Part shown: positions 17,794 to 25,438 of the stretch, in pieces
Layout of the letters: the number at the start of each line of letters is the position of its first letter
How positions within the stretch are numbered: the first letter of the stretch is position 1
Source: JBBRMQ01 sp038230775
GTDB taxonomy: Bacteria > Acidobacteriota > Thermoanaerobaculia > Gp7-AA8
Reading direction: 5' to 3'
Length of the DNA: 35,937 nucleotides
NCBI GenBank assembly: GCA_038230775.1
Contig: JBBRMQ010000008.1
Span: 1-35,937, forward strand
Notes under the pieces: generated by a model
Told to the model about the DNA's origin: nothing
The model's database searches: none
The model's input: the letters and a program-made list of their open reading frames with translations, nothing else
Translations under genes and position numbers: made by a program

Positions 17794-20069
17794 GCGGGCT
17801 CTCTCTCACGCTGCGGGCGGAAGACCGCGTCGTCCAACTCCGGAATGATTCGTTTCAGTGCTGCCTCTCCGAAAAGCTCCATCCCCATCCCCGAGGCGCC
17901 GAGGATGGAGAGCGGCGGCTCGAACAGATCCTGAATCGCCACGCGTCCGCGGGCGATGCCGCGGTTCTTCAAGAGCGACAGGTACTGCGCCTGTGCCGGT
18001 GTGAGCGACTTGCTAACGAGCCACGCCCGGAAGTTCTCCTCCAGGATCTCCTCGCGGCTTTTGATCTGCTCGATGCCGAGCGCGTGTCGGACGAAGTCGA
18101 TGAGTGTTCCGCCCGGATTGCGGTACGCGCGACGGAGTTTGTCTTCGTTGAAGAAGTACTCCGGCTGGTTGAGGCGGTCGGCAAGACTGCGCTCCTCCTC
18201 CTCGGACAGCTTTTCATCTCGCTTGACTTTCTCGAGCGCGGCGTCACGGCCGGCCTGGCGTTGAATCGTTTTCTCCCACTCGCTGACGTAGTCGCGCCGA
18301 TCGATCGGCTCGCCGTCGGGCCCCACCTCGGCCCAGGCTACGGCTTCGAGCCACTCGTCGCGGAGGCCCAGCTCGACAAGGTGTTGCGGAGTCGGGCGGT
18401 CGCCACCTTGACGGCCGCCGGGCGCATGACCTCCGCCTGCGCCGCTGAAGATGTCGGTATCGCTGTCACCAAAGTACTGGCGGTTGCGGAAGAAGTCGTA
18501 GATGACGAACTTCTCTTTGCCGATGTGCGGAGCGGTGCGTGTGCCGCGGCCGCGCATCTGCTGGTAGAGAATCGGGCTGCGAACGCCACGTGCGAGCACG
18601 AGGTGGAGGATCTCGCGACAGTCGAAGCCGGTGTCGAGCATCCCGACGCTCACTGCGATCTGGGGATACTTTTCATTTGGATCTTTGAATTTCCGTATCG
18701 CGGCGTCAGCGCGATCGCCAAGATCGCTCGTGATAACCATCGCGTAGTCGCCCTTCGACTCAGGGTGAAGCTCGTTCAGGTAGATGGCGAGTCGCGTTGC
18801 GTGATGCTTCGTGATGGCAAAGACGATCGATTTTCCGGGCGCCGTCTTCTGGCCGGGAGCGAGTTTTTTGAACTCCTGGTGCGCGAGTCGATCGAACTCT
18901 TCCATCATCAGACGGTTGGTCGCCTCGTTCGTCCATTTTCGCTCGAACTCCGAGGGCTCGTAGATCTCCTCGCCCACCTCGGCACCCTCGGCGACGAGCT
19001 CTGTTATCCCCTCGGCGAACTTGTAGGGGACAAGATGTCCTTCCTCGAACGCCTGCTGAATCGGGTAGACGAAGTCCGGCTGCCCGTCCTTGCACTGGTA
19101 GAAGTCGAACGTGTTCCGCTCGACGTACATCGCCGGTGTCGCGGTCATGCCGATGTGAAGCGCGTCGAAATGGGTGAGCGCTACCTGCCATGAGCCGTAG
19201 ATCGAACGATGACATTCGTCGGCAATCACGACGTCGAAGTAGCCGCTGGTGTAGTCGCGGTACCGCCCGACCATCGTCTGCAAAAGCGCGACGGTGATCT
19301 GCTTCTCCTGTTTCTGAACGCCCGGCTGCAGCCAGTAGCTGGAGTGCGAGGCCAGGAGGTCCTGAATCGTGCCAATCGCCTGCTTGGCCAGTTGTTCACG
19401 ATCGACGAGAAACAAGATGCGCTCCGCGCGACCGGCAGCGAGGAGACGCTCGATGTACAACGTGACCAGGTCCGTTTTTCCGGTTCCCGTCGGCAGCTCA
19501 ATCAGGAATCGCCGCCGCCCCAACTCGACGGCGTGGTCGAGTGCCCGCATCGCGTCCTTCTGGTAGTCGCGGACTTCGCGCGCCTCACCGCTGCGAATGT
19601 AGTGATCGCGAATCGGAATCTCGGCCAGCGGCTTGCGATCCTGCCGCATCTGCACGATGCGTTCGAGATCGCGCCGAGAAAAGAACGAGTCGACGATCCT
19701 GGCGTCGTCATTCAGATAGTCCCAGAAGTAGATCAGCTCACCGTTGCTCAGGAAGATGAACGGCGCGCCAAGCTCTTTCGCGTACGGGAGCGCCTGCTGT
19801 TTCGCGACATAGGGGTGAATCGCGGTCTTCTTGGCCTCGATCACGGCAAGGGGCCGTCCGTTGCCATCCTTCAACAGATAGTCGACTCGCCCGTGCGACT
19901 CCAGGAATGCGGGATCAAAATCGGGTGGAAGCGGTTCGTCGCGGATGACGTTGGAAGAAAGAACACGCACCTCCGTCTCGACTTCACGCTTGTCCTCAGG
20001 ATTCCACTCGGCCTCTCTCAGGAGGCGATCAACGATGATCCTGACGTCTGTCTCTTTCAGTTCAGTCAT
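17790..20069 (-). CDS. hsdR: Type I restriction system endonuclease/translocase subunit HsdR
   Basis: The N-terminal nuclease domain shows the PD-(D/E)XK core GRVDYLLKDGNGRPLAVIEA followed by KK (near residues 65-85). The SF2 translocase follows with ELPTGTGKTDL (near 170), DECHRSIYG (near 270), MTATPA (near 290), and the second RecA domain ending QQMRGRGTR near 490. The C-terminal 200 residues are the HsdM-binding type. The M at 20069 (MTELKETDVRIIVDRLL) fits how relatives begin; in-frame ATGs at 20114 and 20135 would add 15 or 22 residues. This subunit cuts unmodified DNA after translocation. It is the first gene of the five-gene operon; I could not pick out a convincing promoter upstream. 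Confidence 0.93.
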   Translation of the reverse strand: MTELKETDVRIIVDRLLREAEWNPEDKREVETEVRVLSSNVIRDEPLPPDFDPAFLESHGRVDYLLKDGNGRPLAVIEAKKTAIHPYVAKQQALPYAKELGAPFIFLSNGELIYFWDYLNDDARIVDSFFSRRDLERIVQMRQDRKPLAEIPIRDHYIRSGEAREVRDYQKDAMRALDHAVELGRRRFLIELPTGTGKTDLVTLYIERLLAAGRAERILFLVDREQLAKQAIGTIQDLLASHSSYWLQPGVQKQEKQITVALLQTMVGRYRDYTSGYFDVVIADECHRSIYGSWQVALTHFDALHIGMTATPAMYVERNTFDFYQCKDGQPDFVYPIQQAFEEGHLVPYKFAEGITELVAEGAEVGEEIYEPSEFERKWTNEATNRLMMEEFDRLAHQEFKKLAPGQKTAPGKSIVFAITKHHATRLAIYLNELHPESKGDYAMVITSDLGDRADAAIRKFKDPNEKYPQIAVSVGMLDTGFDCREILHLVLARGVRSPILYQQMRGRGTRTAPHIGKEKFVIYDFFRNRQYFGDSDTDIFSGAGGGHAPGGRQGGDRPTPQHLVELGLRDEWLEAVAWAEVGPDGEPIDRRDYVSEWEKTIQRQAGRDAALEKVKRDEKLSEEEERSLADRLNQPEYFFNEDKLRRAYRNPGGTLIDFVRHALGIEQIKSREEILEENFRAWLVSKSLTPAQAQYLSLLKNRGIARGRVAIQDLFEPPLSILGASGMGMELFGEAALKRIIPELDDAVFRPQREREPA

Positions 20070-20277
20070 TGATGGTTTTGCGCTCGGCTTCTGGTGGGAT
20101 AGCTCAAGCGGCATGCCGAACCCCGCGCGACTCATTCTAACGGCTGGACCGCTCGCTTCGACGCACGGAACTCCCTCGGCTTCATCCGCTTAGGGTTTCG
20201 CCAACGCACCCATCCGGTCGGCCAGTGTCATCGCAAGTTTCCTATAACAAAGCTTGCGTAAGCACAACATTCCTTGT

Positions 20278-20643
20278 CAGGCCGGACTACCGGCGAAGCT
20301 CCTCTTCGCCGACACTCCTGAATGGGTGTTCCTCAGTCATGCCGTGCCGGTGGAGTGGATGGACGACGTCCGCGCCGTGACCGAGGAGACGCTGTTCGAT
20401 GTCGCGGAGCATCTTCCGCGCGAGGCCGCGGAGTTGCTGCTGAACATCGCGACCGGCGCGCCGCTACTCCATCTGCCGCCGCACGTCGACGCGTTCGAGC
20501 ATACCGACGCGCAGCGCCGCTTTCGCGTCATTCAGAACCGTGAAGAGCTGGAGCGCGAACTCGACGCGCAATGGGAGAAGTGGCCGAACTTTCTCCATCC
20601 CGCACAGCGGCAGCTCGTCGAGCGCAAGTCCGGCGAGTTTTGA
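20278..20643 (+). pseudogene. Fragment of a RelE-UvrD fusion gene (degenerate copy 1)
   Basis: The frame from CQAGLPAKLLFADTPEW to FLHPAQRQLVERK aligns with residues about 128-245 of the intact protein at 26.6-28.7 kb. That is only the linker between the RelE-like and helicase domains. It has no start of its own and stops a few codons after the junction, just before the place of the missing Walker A. Its first 40 residues (AKLLFADTPEWVFLSH) are closer to copy 2 at 24.7-25.4 kb than to the intact gene, so copies 1 and 2 probably share a parent. Not expected to be functional. Confidence 0.85.
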
Positions 20644-20933
20644 AGACCGTACTGCAGGACCTGAACTACCTGGATGCTTTTAGGTGTGAGGCGCGTTCGC
20701 GGGACGCGCCGGCGCTGTTAGGTCGCCGCCGCGCCATGGACGGGGCCGGGCAAACATTTCAATTGGCCGAGGCAAAAGGTTTCAATTGGCCGAACACTTC
20801 ACTTCGATCAGAAGAACTATGCCGGAGCATCGAACATGAACACGCTTCGCCCTTGAAACCCTCCCCAACACTCGCCGAGAACTCGCCGGTCGGCTTCCCT
20901 TCACGAAGGCGGGTAGGCGCAGTGACGCAAATC
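20644..20933. other. Gene-free stretch with a 23-bp-period direct repeat
   Basis: No coding sequence is supported here. At 20757-20793 the 14-mer TTTCAATTGGCCGA occurs twice with a spacing of 23 bp. Repeats of this form, lined up at one end, resemble the multiple terminal repeats of IS21-like elements. No transposase gene is left, so this may be a lone IS end; that is inference. Confidence 0.4.
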
Positions 20934-21638
20934 CTAGGTTCTCTCGCGAAGCCAAAGCCCTATCGCGTCGAAGGCTGAGTTGCTCGCGCCTTTTGCGACC
21001 GGATGTGGTGACAGAACGAATGCCGTACCGCCTCCAGCACTCGTTGCGAAGCGGCTCCCCGGAACAGAAACGAACTTCATACGCGCAATCGCCTCCCATT
21101 GAGCTTTGTACCCAATCCCGTAAAAGATGACCGCTTCGGGACGGTGCTTCGCGATACGTTCTCGGATTGCGGAGATTCGCATTGGTTGAATCGAGTCTTG
21201 GTAGCGCTTTCGACTGGCGAGAGTCGGTATCCCTGACGATTGATAGAGCCACTCCGAAGTCGATGGCGAGGGTAGAGGAAGTAGTTCGATCACAGCTTCA
21301 TCGCCGCCATGTCGCCCGAACCGATCGCGCTGATAGCGCCGTACTGATTCGGTATCGGCAGGTTGGCCTTTCGCCGTAAGCGCGATGTGGATCAGCTTTC
21401 CCCATGTACGTTGGATGGTCGCGCGGTTCGAACACCACCGCATCTCGCCAATTGCAGCTTGATATTGGGCGAGGTCAGCGAGGTCGTCCCTTCGGTCCCA
21501 ACTCTTCAAGCGGCGCTCGATCTCATCCATGGACTCACCGCCGCCTTCCTCCATTCCAACGAACCATAGCTTTGCATCCCAGGAACCGTAGCCGAAAAAG
21601 CGGCGCATGAAGTCGTCAAGCAGTTCGGAATCGATCAC
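20934..21638 (-). CDS. Conserved protein of unknown function, possible uracil-DNA-glycosylase-like fold
   Basis: The 234-residue protein starts at GTG 21638 (MIDSELLDDFMRRFFG). Its marks are KLWFVGMEEGGGESMDEIE near residue 23, a proline-rich turn LLPLPSPSTSEW near 120, the strand AVIFYGIG near 170, and VLSPHPVAKG near 210. A first strand ending in a Gly-rich loop, with a late HP motif, recalls uracil-DNA-glycosylase-like proteins, but the catalytic residues are not clear and I do not claim the activity. It is divergent from the next gene across 92 bp. Its codon use looks less GC-rich than the operon beside it. Confidence 0.6.
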   Translation of the reverse strand: MIDSELLDDFMRRFFGYGSWDAKLWFVGMEEGGGESMDEIERRLKSWDRRDDLADLAQYQAAIGEMRWCSNRATIQRTWGKLIHIALTAKGQPADTESVRRYQRDRFGRHGGDEAVIELLPLPSPSTSEWLYQSSGIPTLASRKRYQDSIQPMRISAIRERIAKHRPEAVIFYGIGYKAQWEAIARMKFVSVPGSRFATSAGGGTAFVLSPHPVAKGASNSAFDAIGLWLRERT

Positions 21639-21730
21639 TGTCTATTCTCGATCAGCCGGGTTTTCGAGCTCTACGCGTGTGCGGTTTGATAGGTTGTCAC
21701 TGTCGAATGTGATCACGGCTCGGGTGACGG

Positions 21731-22447
21731 ATGAAGAACCAGTATTTCGGCGACATCAACGACTACCGGAAATATGGCTTACTTCGCTGCCTGTGGGAAG
21801 CGGCGCATCTGCCGCTCGGCGTCTGTTGGTTGCTGACGTCTGATGATGGACGCACCGACGGCGAGTTTCGGAGTTACTTGCGACAGCCGACTCGGTGGCG
21901 GCGTTACGATCCTGATCTCTTCGACCGGTTGCGGCAACTTCTTGATACCGGCGCTCGGCGCGATGTCGCTGAAGCCGATCGGTGGCGGCTACTGCCGGAA
22001 GCCCGTTATTTCGAACGAATTCTCACGGACGATCGCGTCTCACGGGCCCAATACTTTGACGAGGCACTCGCGCGCCTTCAGTCGTGTCCCTTGATCTTTT
22101 TCGATCCCGACAACGGGATCGAGGTCAAGAGTGTCAGCCGAGGAGCAAGAGGTTCAGCGAAGTACCTGTACATCTCGGAAGCGGAAGCAGCATACCGGCG
22201 CGGTCATTCCCTGGTGATCTACCAACACTTTCCGCGCATGCCTCGAGCCGCATTCACGCGAAGCGTTGCCGAGTCGTTGATGAGAACACTCGGCGCTTCG
22301 GCCGTGGACTCCTTCGCCACGGCTCACGTCGTGTTCTTTCTGATTGCCCGGCCGGAACATGCCGGCGCTTTTCGAAATGCGCACGCGCTCATTCAGGCGC
22401 GTTGGGCCGGCCAGATTGTTCCTCTGGCGCATGTCGGGGAGCCCTAA
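21731..22447 (+). CDS. Conserved protein of unknown function (MKNQYFGDINDYRKYGLLR family)
   Basis: The 238-residue protein opens MKNQYFGDINDYRKYGLLR, a motif I recognise as shared by a scattered bacterial family without a known role. The middle has a hydrophobic strand ending in acidic residues (CPLIFFDPDNGIEVKS, near residue 120), which looks like a nucleotide- or metal-binding loop and faintly resembles the catalytic strand of some methyltransferases. The rest alternates strands and helices (LVIYQHFPRMPR, then TAHVVFFLIA). There is no signal peptide and no membrane segment. Scattered distribution and island location suggest cargo or defence, but that is inference. Confidence 0.65.
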   Translation: MKNQYFGDINDYRKYGLLRCLWEAAHLPLGVCWLLTSDDGRTDGEFRSYLRQPTRWRRYDPDLFDRLRQLLDTGARRDVAEADRWRLLPEARYFERILTDDRVSRAQYFDEALARLQSCPLIFFDPDNGIEVKSVSRGARGSAKYLYISEAEAAYRRGHSLVIYQHFPRMPRAAFTRSVAESLMRTLGASAVDSFATAHVVFFLIARPEHAGAFRNAHALIQARWAGQIVPLAHVGEP

Positions 22448-22530
22448 TCCATTGTCCAATAGCCTCCGCTAAACGCGCCTACGCGGACCCGGCATGATGC
22501 CTTTCTCTCGACGTCATAAGATCATCACGT

Positions 22531-22610
22531 ATGCCCCACCCCCTCTCCCGACTCGCGGCCGTCCGCCGTGAGCACCTCCTTCCCGCACGCCACCGAGCTG
22601 CGCACATTCG
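22531..22610 (+). pseudogene. Mini-remnant of an addB-like gene with a large internal deletion
   Basis: Bases 22531-22580 match the start of the AddB-like gene at 31330 (ATGCCCCACCCCCTCTCCCG onward, a few mismatches). They then jump directly into a 26-bp perfect match (22585-22610) to 32278-32303, about 900 bp farther inside that gene. So a copy of addB once lay here and lost nearly everything. It encodes nothing useful. Confidence 0.8.
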
Positions 22611-22847
22611 GATGACGGCCAACATGTTTAGGAAGTGGCGCTTTTATCCATGTCGGCTCGGACGTGAATACAAAGTCGCCCTTTCAGATACAGATTGTCG
22701 CCTCGCGGGAGACAAGATGACGGAGATTCTCCCGCTCGAGTCTGTCGGCGAGCGCCTGAGCATTCTTCAGGATAGTAAGAGACCGCCATTCCAGAACCCA
22801 TCAGACTGTGTTGGGGTCTCAGAATTGTCCAGGGAGTAGCTGGAAGT
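22611..22847. other. Gene-free stretch, possibly further gene debris
   Basis: No open frame with family-like features is visible. A minus-strand reading (ILKNAQALADRLEREN) looks protein-like over about 25 codons and then breaks, which suggests an unidentified worn fragment. Confidence 0.3.
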
Positions 22848-22889
22848 GAGGCATCATTACAGGCATCACTTGATGCCTGTACGAGGCAT
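22848..22889. promoter_or_regulatory. VapBC operator: perfect 22-bp palindrome plus flanking half-sites
   Basis: The sequence ACAGGCATCACTTGATGCCTGT (22859-22880) consists of 10-bp arms in perfect inverted repeat around CT. An extra GAGGCATCA lies to the left (22848-) and GAGGCATCG to the right (22883-), giving four GGCATC half-sites in about 40 bp. It ends about 12 bp before the vapB ATG, where a VapBC complex would bind to shut off its own operon. Confidence 0.75.
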
Positions 22890-22901
22890 CGGAGGTTGGC
22901 A

Positions 22902-23093
22902 ATGAGAACGACGATCAATCTCGACGAGGAGCTGATCGAGCAGGCGATGAGGATGACAGGAGTGGAGGAGCGCACCGCACTGATCCATGAAGGGCTGAAG
23001 GCGCTCATCACCCGGGAAAGCGCGCGGCGCCTGGCGCGCCTCGGCGGCACGGAGCCGCGGCTTCGACCTGTTCCACGACGGCGGAGCCGATGA
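22902..23093 (+). CDS. vapB: VapB-type antitoxin, ribbon-helix-helix (DUF2191-like)
   Basis: The 63-residue protein starts MRTTINLDEELIEQAMRMTG, the ribbon-helix-helix antitoxin pattern: a short basic strand, then helices. ATG 22902 is preferred over the in-frame TTG 22896 because GGAGG sits at a good distance before it (about 22890). The C-terminal part (RLARLGGTEPRLRPVPRRRSR) is the usual toxin-binding tail of this subfamily. It overlaps the toxin gene by four bases (ATGA), so the pair is translationally coupled. It represses its operon through the palindrome just upstream. Confidence 0.9.
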   Translation: MRTTINLDEELIEQAMRMTGVEERTALIHEGLKALITRESARRLARLGGTEPRLRPVPRRRSR

Positions 23094-23509
23094 TCCTGGT
23101 GGACACCTCGGTATGGGTGGATCACCTGGCGCGCGGAGTCTCGGCGATGGTCTCACTGCTCGAGGAGGAGATGGTTTCGATGCACCCTTTCGTGATGGGG
23201 GAGCTGGCGTGCGGCGACATCAGGAATCGCAAAGAGCTGCTCCATCTGCTCTCAACGCTTCCGGCGGCACCGGTTGCCACTGAGCCAGAGGCACTGGCGA
23301 TGATCGAGCGGCGCAAGCTGATGGGCCGCGGCCTCGGCTACATCGACGTTCATCTGCTCGCCTCCGTCGCTCTCTCCGGAAGCAGGATCTGGTCGCGTGA
23401 CAAACAACTTGCCGCCGCCGCCGCGGAGTTGAAGGTGAGGTTCGATGGCGAAGAGCACAGGCGGAAAGGCGGGCTCGCGCAAGCAGGTCGAGGCGCTGAA
23501 GCACGATGA
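23090..23509 (+). CDS. vapC: VapC-type PIN-domain ribonuclease toxin
   Basis: The PIN-fold acidic set is complete: Asp5 in MILVDTSVWVDH, Glu in MGELACGDI near residue 43, Asp in GYIDVHLLA near 85, and Asp in WSRDKQL near 102. Normal family members end near residue 125. Here the frame continues through DGEEHRRKGGLAQAGRGAEAR to 139 residues and overlaps the start of a methyltransferase remnant by 65 bases. The extra tail may come from loss of the original stop. It pairs with the antitoxin directly upstream. Confidence 0.9.
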   Translation: MILVDTSVWVDHLARGVSAMVSLLEEEMVSMHPFVMGELACGDIRNRKELLHLLSTLPAAPVATEPEALAMIERRKLMGRGLGYIDVHLLASVALSGSRIWSRDKQLAAAAAELKVRFDGEEHRRKGGLAQAGRGAEAR

Positions 23510-23750
23510 CGCGTCGCGGAAGAACATCCCGACGGCGGAGTACCAGTCGCTGATCGAAAAGGAGAGCCAGTCGCCGATTCAGGTGGCGTACGAGCGCCGC
23601 AACCGCGACCTCGATCCGCAGCTCGTCTGGCGCGGCAAGGACGAGCAGGACTGGTCCGATCTCGTCCAGGCGCTGCCGCTCGGCGACAGCCTGCAGGTCA
23701 TGGCCTCGCGGGCGGAGCGGGAAGAGCCGCGTTACGACATGATGGAGTGA
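23445..23750 (+). pseudogene. Remnant of a type III-like DNA methyltransferase (Mod), internal deletion and truncation
   Basis: The N-terminus (VEALKHDDASRKNIPTAEYQ, then YERRNRDLDPQLVWRGKDEQ, then DWSDLV) is the conserved start of a Mod-type site-specific adenine methyltransferase. After DWSDLV it jumps to LGDSLQVMASRAERE, a block that in full proteins lies well downstream, just before the catalytic DPPY. Then it ends in unrelated residues. So both an internal deletion and loss of the catalytic domain occurred. It is the natural partner of the truncated Res gene at 5.1-6.3 kb. Its ATG lies inside the vapC end, showing the former order vapBC-mod. Confidence 0.82.
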
Positions 23751-23761
23751 GCTGGAACGAT

Positions 23762-24685
23762 ATGAAATTCTGGGTGGGCGTTACCGACAACGAGTGGTTC
23801 GAGTTTCTGCGCCGTCGCGGTTTCGACGAAGTCAACTTCTGGCAACCAAGCGCCAAGCCCCCCTTCGTCGGTGCGCCGGTCGGAATGCCCTTTCTCTTCA
23901 AGTTGAAGAAGCCATACAACCACATCGCCGGAGGCGGATTCTTTGTCACGTATTCGACTCTTCCTATCCGACTAGCGTGGGAGGTGTTTGGGGAGAAAAA
24001 CGGCGCATCTTCGCTCGCTGATCTTGTCAGTCTGCTCAATCCCCTGAGAGGAAAGCAGGCTGATGCAGGCGAAATCGGATGCACGGTTCTGTCGAATGTG
24101 TTTTTTCTGCCGCGCGAACTTTGGATCGAAGATCCACCCGAATGGTCGAAGAACCTTGTACGTGGCCGGAGGTATGACACGTCCGAGTTTGCTGGCGCAC
24201 AGATTTGGCGGGGCGTCGAGAGATTCTTTACCGACGATTCAGTCCCTGCGTCAAATGGAGCGTGGACAGTCAGGGACGGTGACAGATACGGCGAACCGGC
24301 CATGGTTCGACCCCGCCTGGGTCAAGCCTCTTTCAGAGTACTGGTTACGAACGCCTACAAGAAGCGGTGCGCCATGACGGGCGAGACCACGCTGGTCGCG
24401 CTCGAAGCAGCGCACATCCTGCCATTCTCGCAGCAGGGCCAGCATGCTGTCAGTAACGGTCTGCTGCTGCGGGCCGACTTTCATCGGCTCTTTGACCAGG
24501 GGCTCGTGACCGTGACTCCTGACTACCGCATCAAAGTCAGCCCGAGGATTCGAGAGGCGTGGTTCAACGGAAAGGTGTACTACCGACTAAACGGGACGGA
24601 ACTCGCCGTCCTCCCTGACAATCCCCTCGAGCATCCCAATCGAGAGTTTCTTGAATGGCATGGCCAGAACTGCTATCAGGGATGA
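23762..24685 (+). CDS. HNH endonuclease with PUA/EVE-like N-terminal domain (probable modification-dependent nuclease)
   Basis: From ATG 23762 (MKFWVGVTDNEWFEFLRRRG) the first 130 residues look like a PUA/EVE-type domain: DEVNFWQPS, an aromatic-lined pocket, GGGFFVTYSTLP. Domains of this kind read modified bases in type IV restriction enzymes. The C-terminal HNH nuclease has the pattern YKKRCAMTGE, EAAHILPFSQQG and SNGLLLRADFHRLFD (about residues 200-245), giving the His-Asn-His set. An in-frame GTG at 23747 would add five residues. It follows the mod remnant by 11 bp. Reading of modified DNA is inferred from domain type, not shown. Confidence 0.82.
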   Translation: MKFWVGVTDNEWFEFLRRRGFDEVNFWQPSAKPPFVGAPVGMPFLFKLKKPYNHIAGGGFFVTYSTLPIRLAWEVFGEKNGASSLADLVSLLNPLRGKQADAGEIGCTVLSNVFFLPRELWIEDPPEWSKNLVRGRRYDTSEFAGAQIWRGVERFFTDDSVPASNGAWTVRDGDRYGEPAMVRPRLGQASFRVLVTNAYKKRCAMTGETTLVALEAAHILPFSQQGQHAVSNGLLLRADFHRLFDQGLVTVTPDYRIKVSPRIREAWFNGKVYYRLNGTELAVLPDNPLEHPNREFLEWHGQNCYQG

Positions 24686-24734
24686 AACACTCAACGACAA
24701 CCATGATTGACCCGACGGAGCAAGTGTTCAGGAG

Positions 24735-25365
24735 CGACCCACCGCTTAAGCAAATCGAAGGATCCGAACTTCTGGTCAGTTCGCGTCGGCAGCGATCTGC
24801 CGCTGATCGTGCACAAAACCGCATTGAGCCCGATGCTGTGCTACGTCGATCATCACGACGCGGCATGCGCTTGGGCGGAGCGGCGGAAGATCGAGCGGCA
24901 TCCGCAGACCGGCGCGGCGCAGCTCGTCGAAGTGCGCGAGACGGCGCGGGAGATCGTGGTGCCGCGCTACGTCGAAGCGGCGCCTCAGGTTGCGCGGCTA
25001 AACTCCTCTTCGCCGAGACTCGTGAATGGGTATTGCTCAGTCATGTCGTACCGGTGGAGTGGATGCACGACGTCCGCGCGAGCGATCGAGGACACGCTGT
25101 TCGATGTGGCGGAGCATCTTCTGAACGAGGCTGCAGAGCTTCTACTGAACCACGCCACGGGCGCGCCGCTCCCGCCGCTGCACCTCGATCTGCCGCCGCA
25201 CGCCGACGCGTTCGAGCATCCCGAGGCGCAGCGCCGCTTCCGCGTCATTCAGAACCGTGAAGAGCTGGAGCGCGCACTCGACGCTGCGCAACCGCCTCCG
25301 CATGCTGATCGGCAACGAGCCGCGCATCGCCGAGCGCCTTGAAGTGCAGGCGATGACGGCCATCG
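24735..25365 (+). pseudogene. Degenerate RelE-UvrD copy 2 (Walker A region deleted)
   Basis: This copy aligns with the intact gene from KDPNFWSVRV (residue about 52) through YVDHHDAACAWAERRK and RFRVIQNREELERALDA (about 227), then jumps to RLRMLIGNEPRIAERLE (about residue 297). The piece with the nucleotide-binding loop is missing. Between about 24985 and 25075 the open frame is shifted; the family-like reading there (AKLLFAETREWVLLSHVVP) sits in another frame, so two indels compensate. It has no recognisable native start and ends at about 25365. Dead copy directly upstream of the intact locus. Confidence 0.85.
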
Positions 25366-25403
25366 CGGTTTTGAGGAAGTTTAGCAATTTATACTTGAAA
25401 GTA

Positions 25404-25431
25404 GGTATAAGCAGTTATAAATCGGTATAAT
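25404..25431 (+). promoter_or_regulatory. Promoter/operator before the AAA ATPase gene, probably leaderless
   Basis: Two direct copies of GGTATAA stand about 20 bp apart; the second contains a perfect -10 box TATAAT ending seven bases before the GTG start at 25439. Transcription would begin at or near the start codon. No ribosome site is visible. The repeated box may also serve as an operator. Confidence 0.45.
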
Positions 25432-25438
25432 TCACCTC

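Noticed and set aside
21415..21440. tRNA-like GGTTCGAA box
   Set aside because: It lies in the coding sequence of the conserved unknown, and no acceptor or anticodon stems fit around it.
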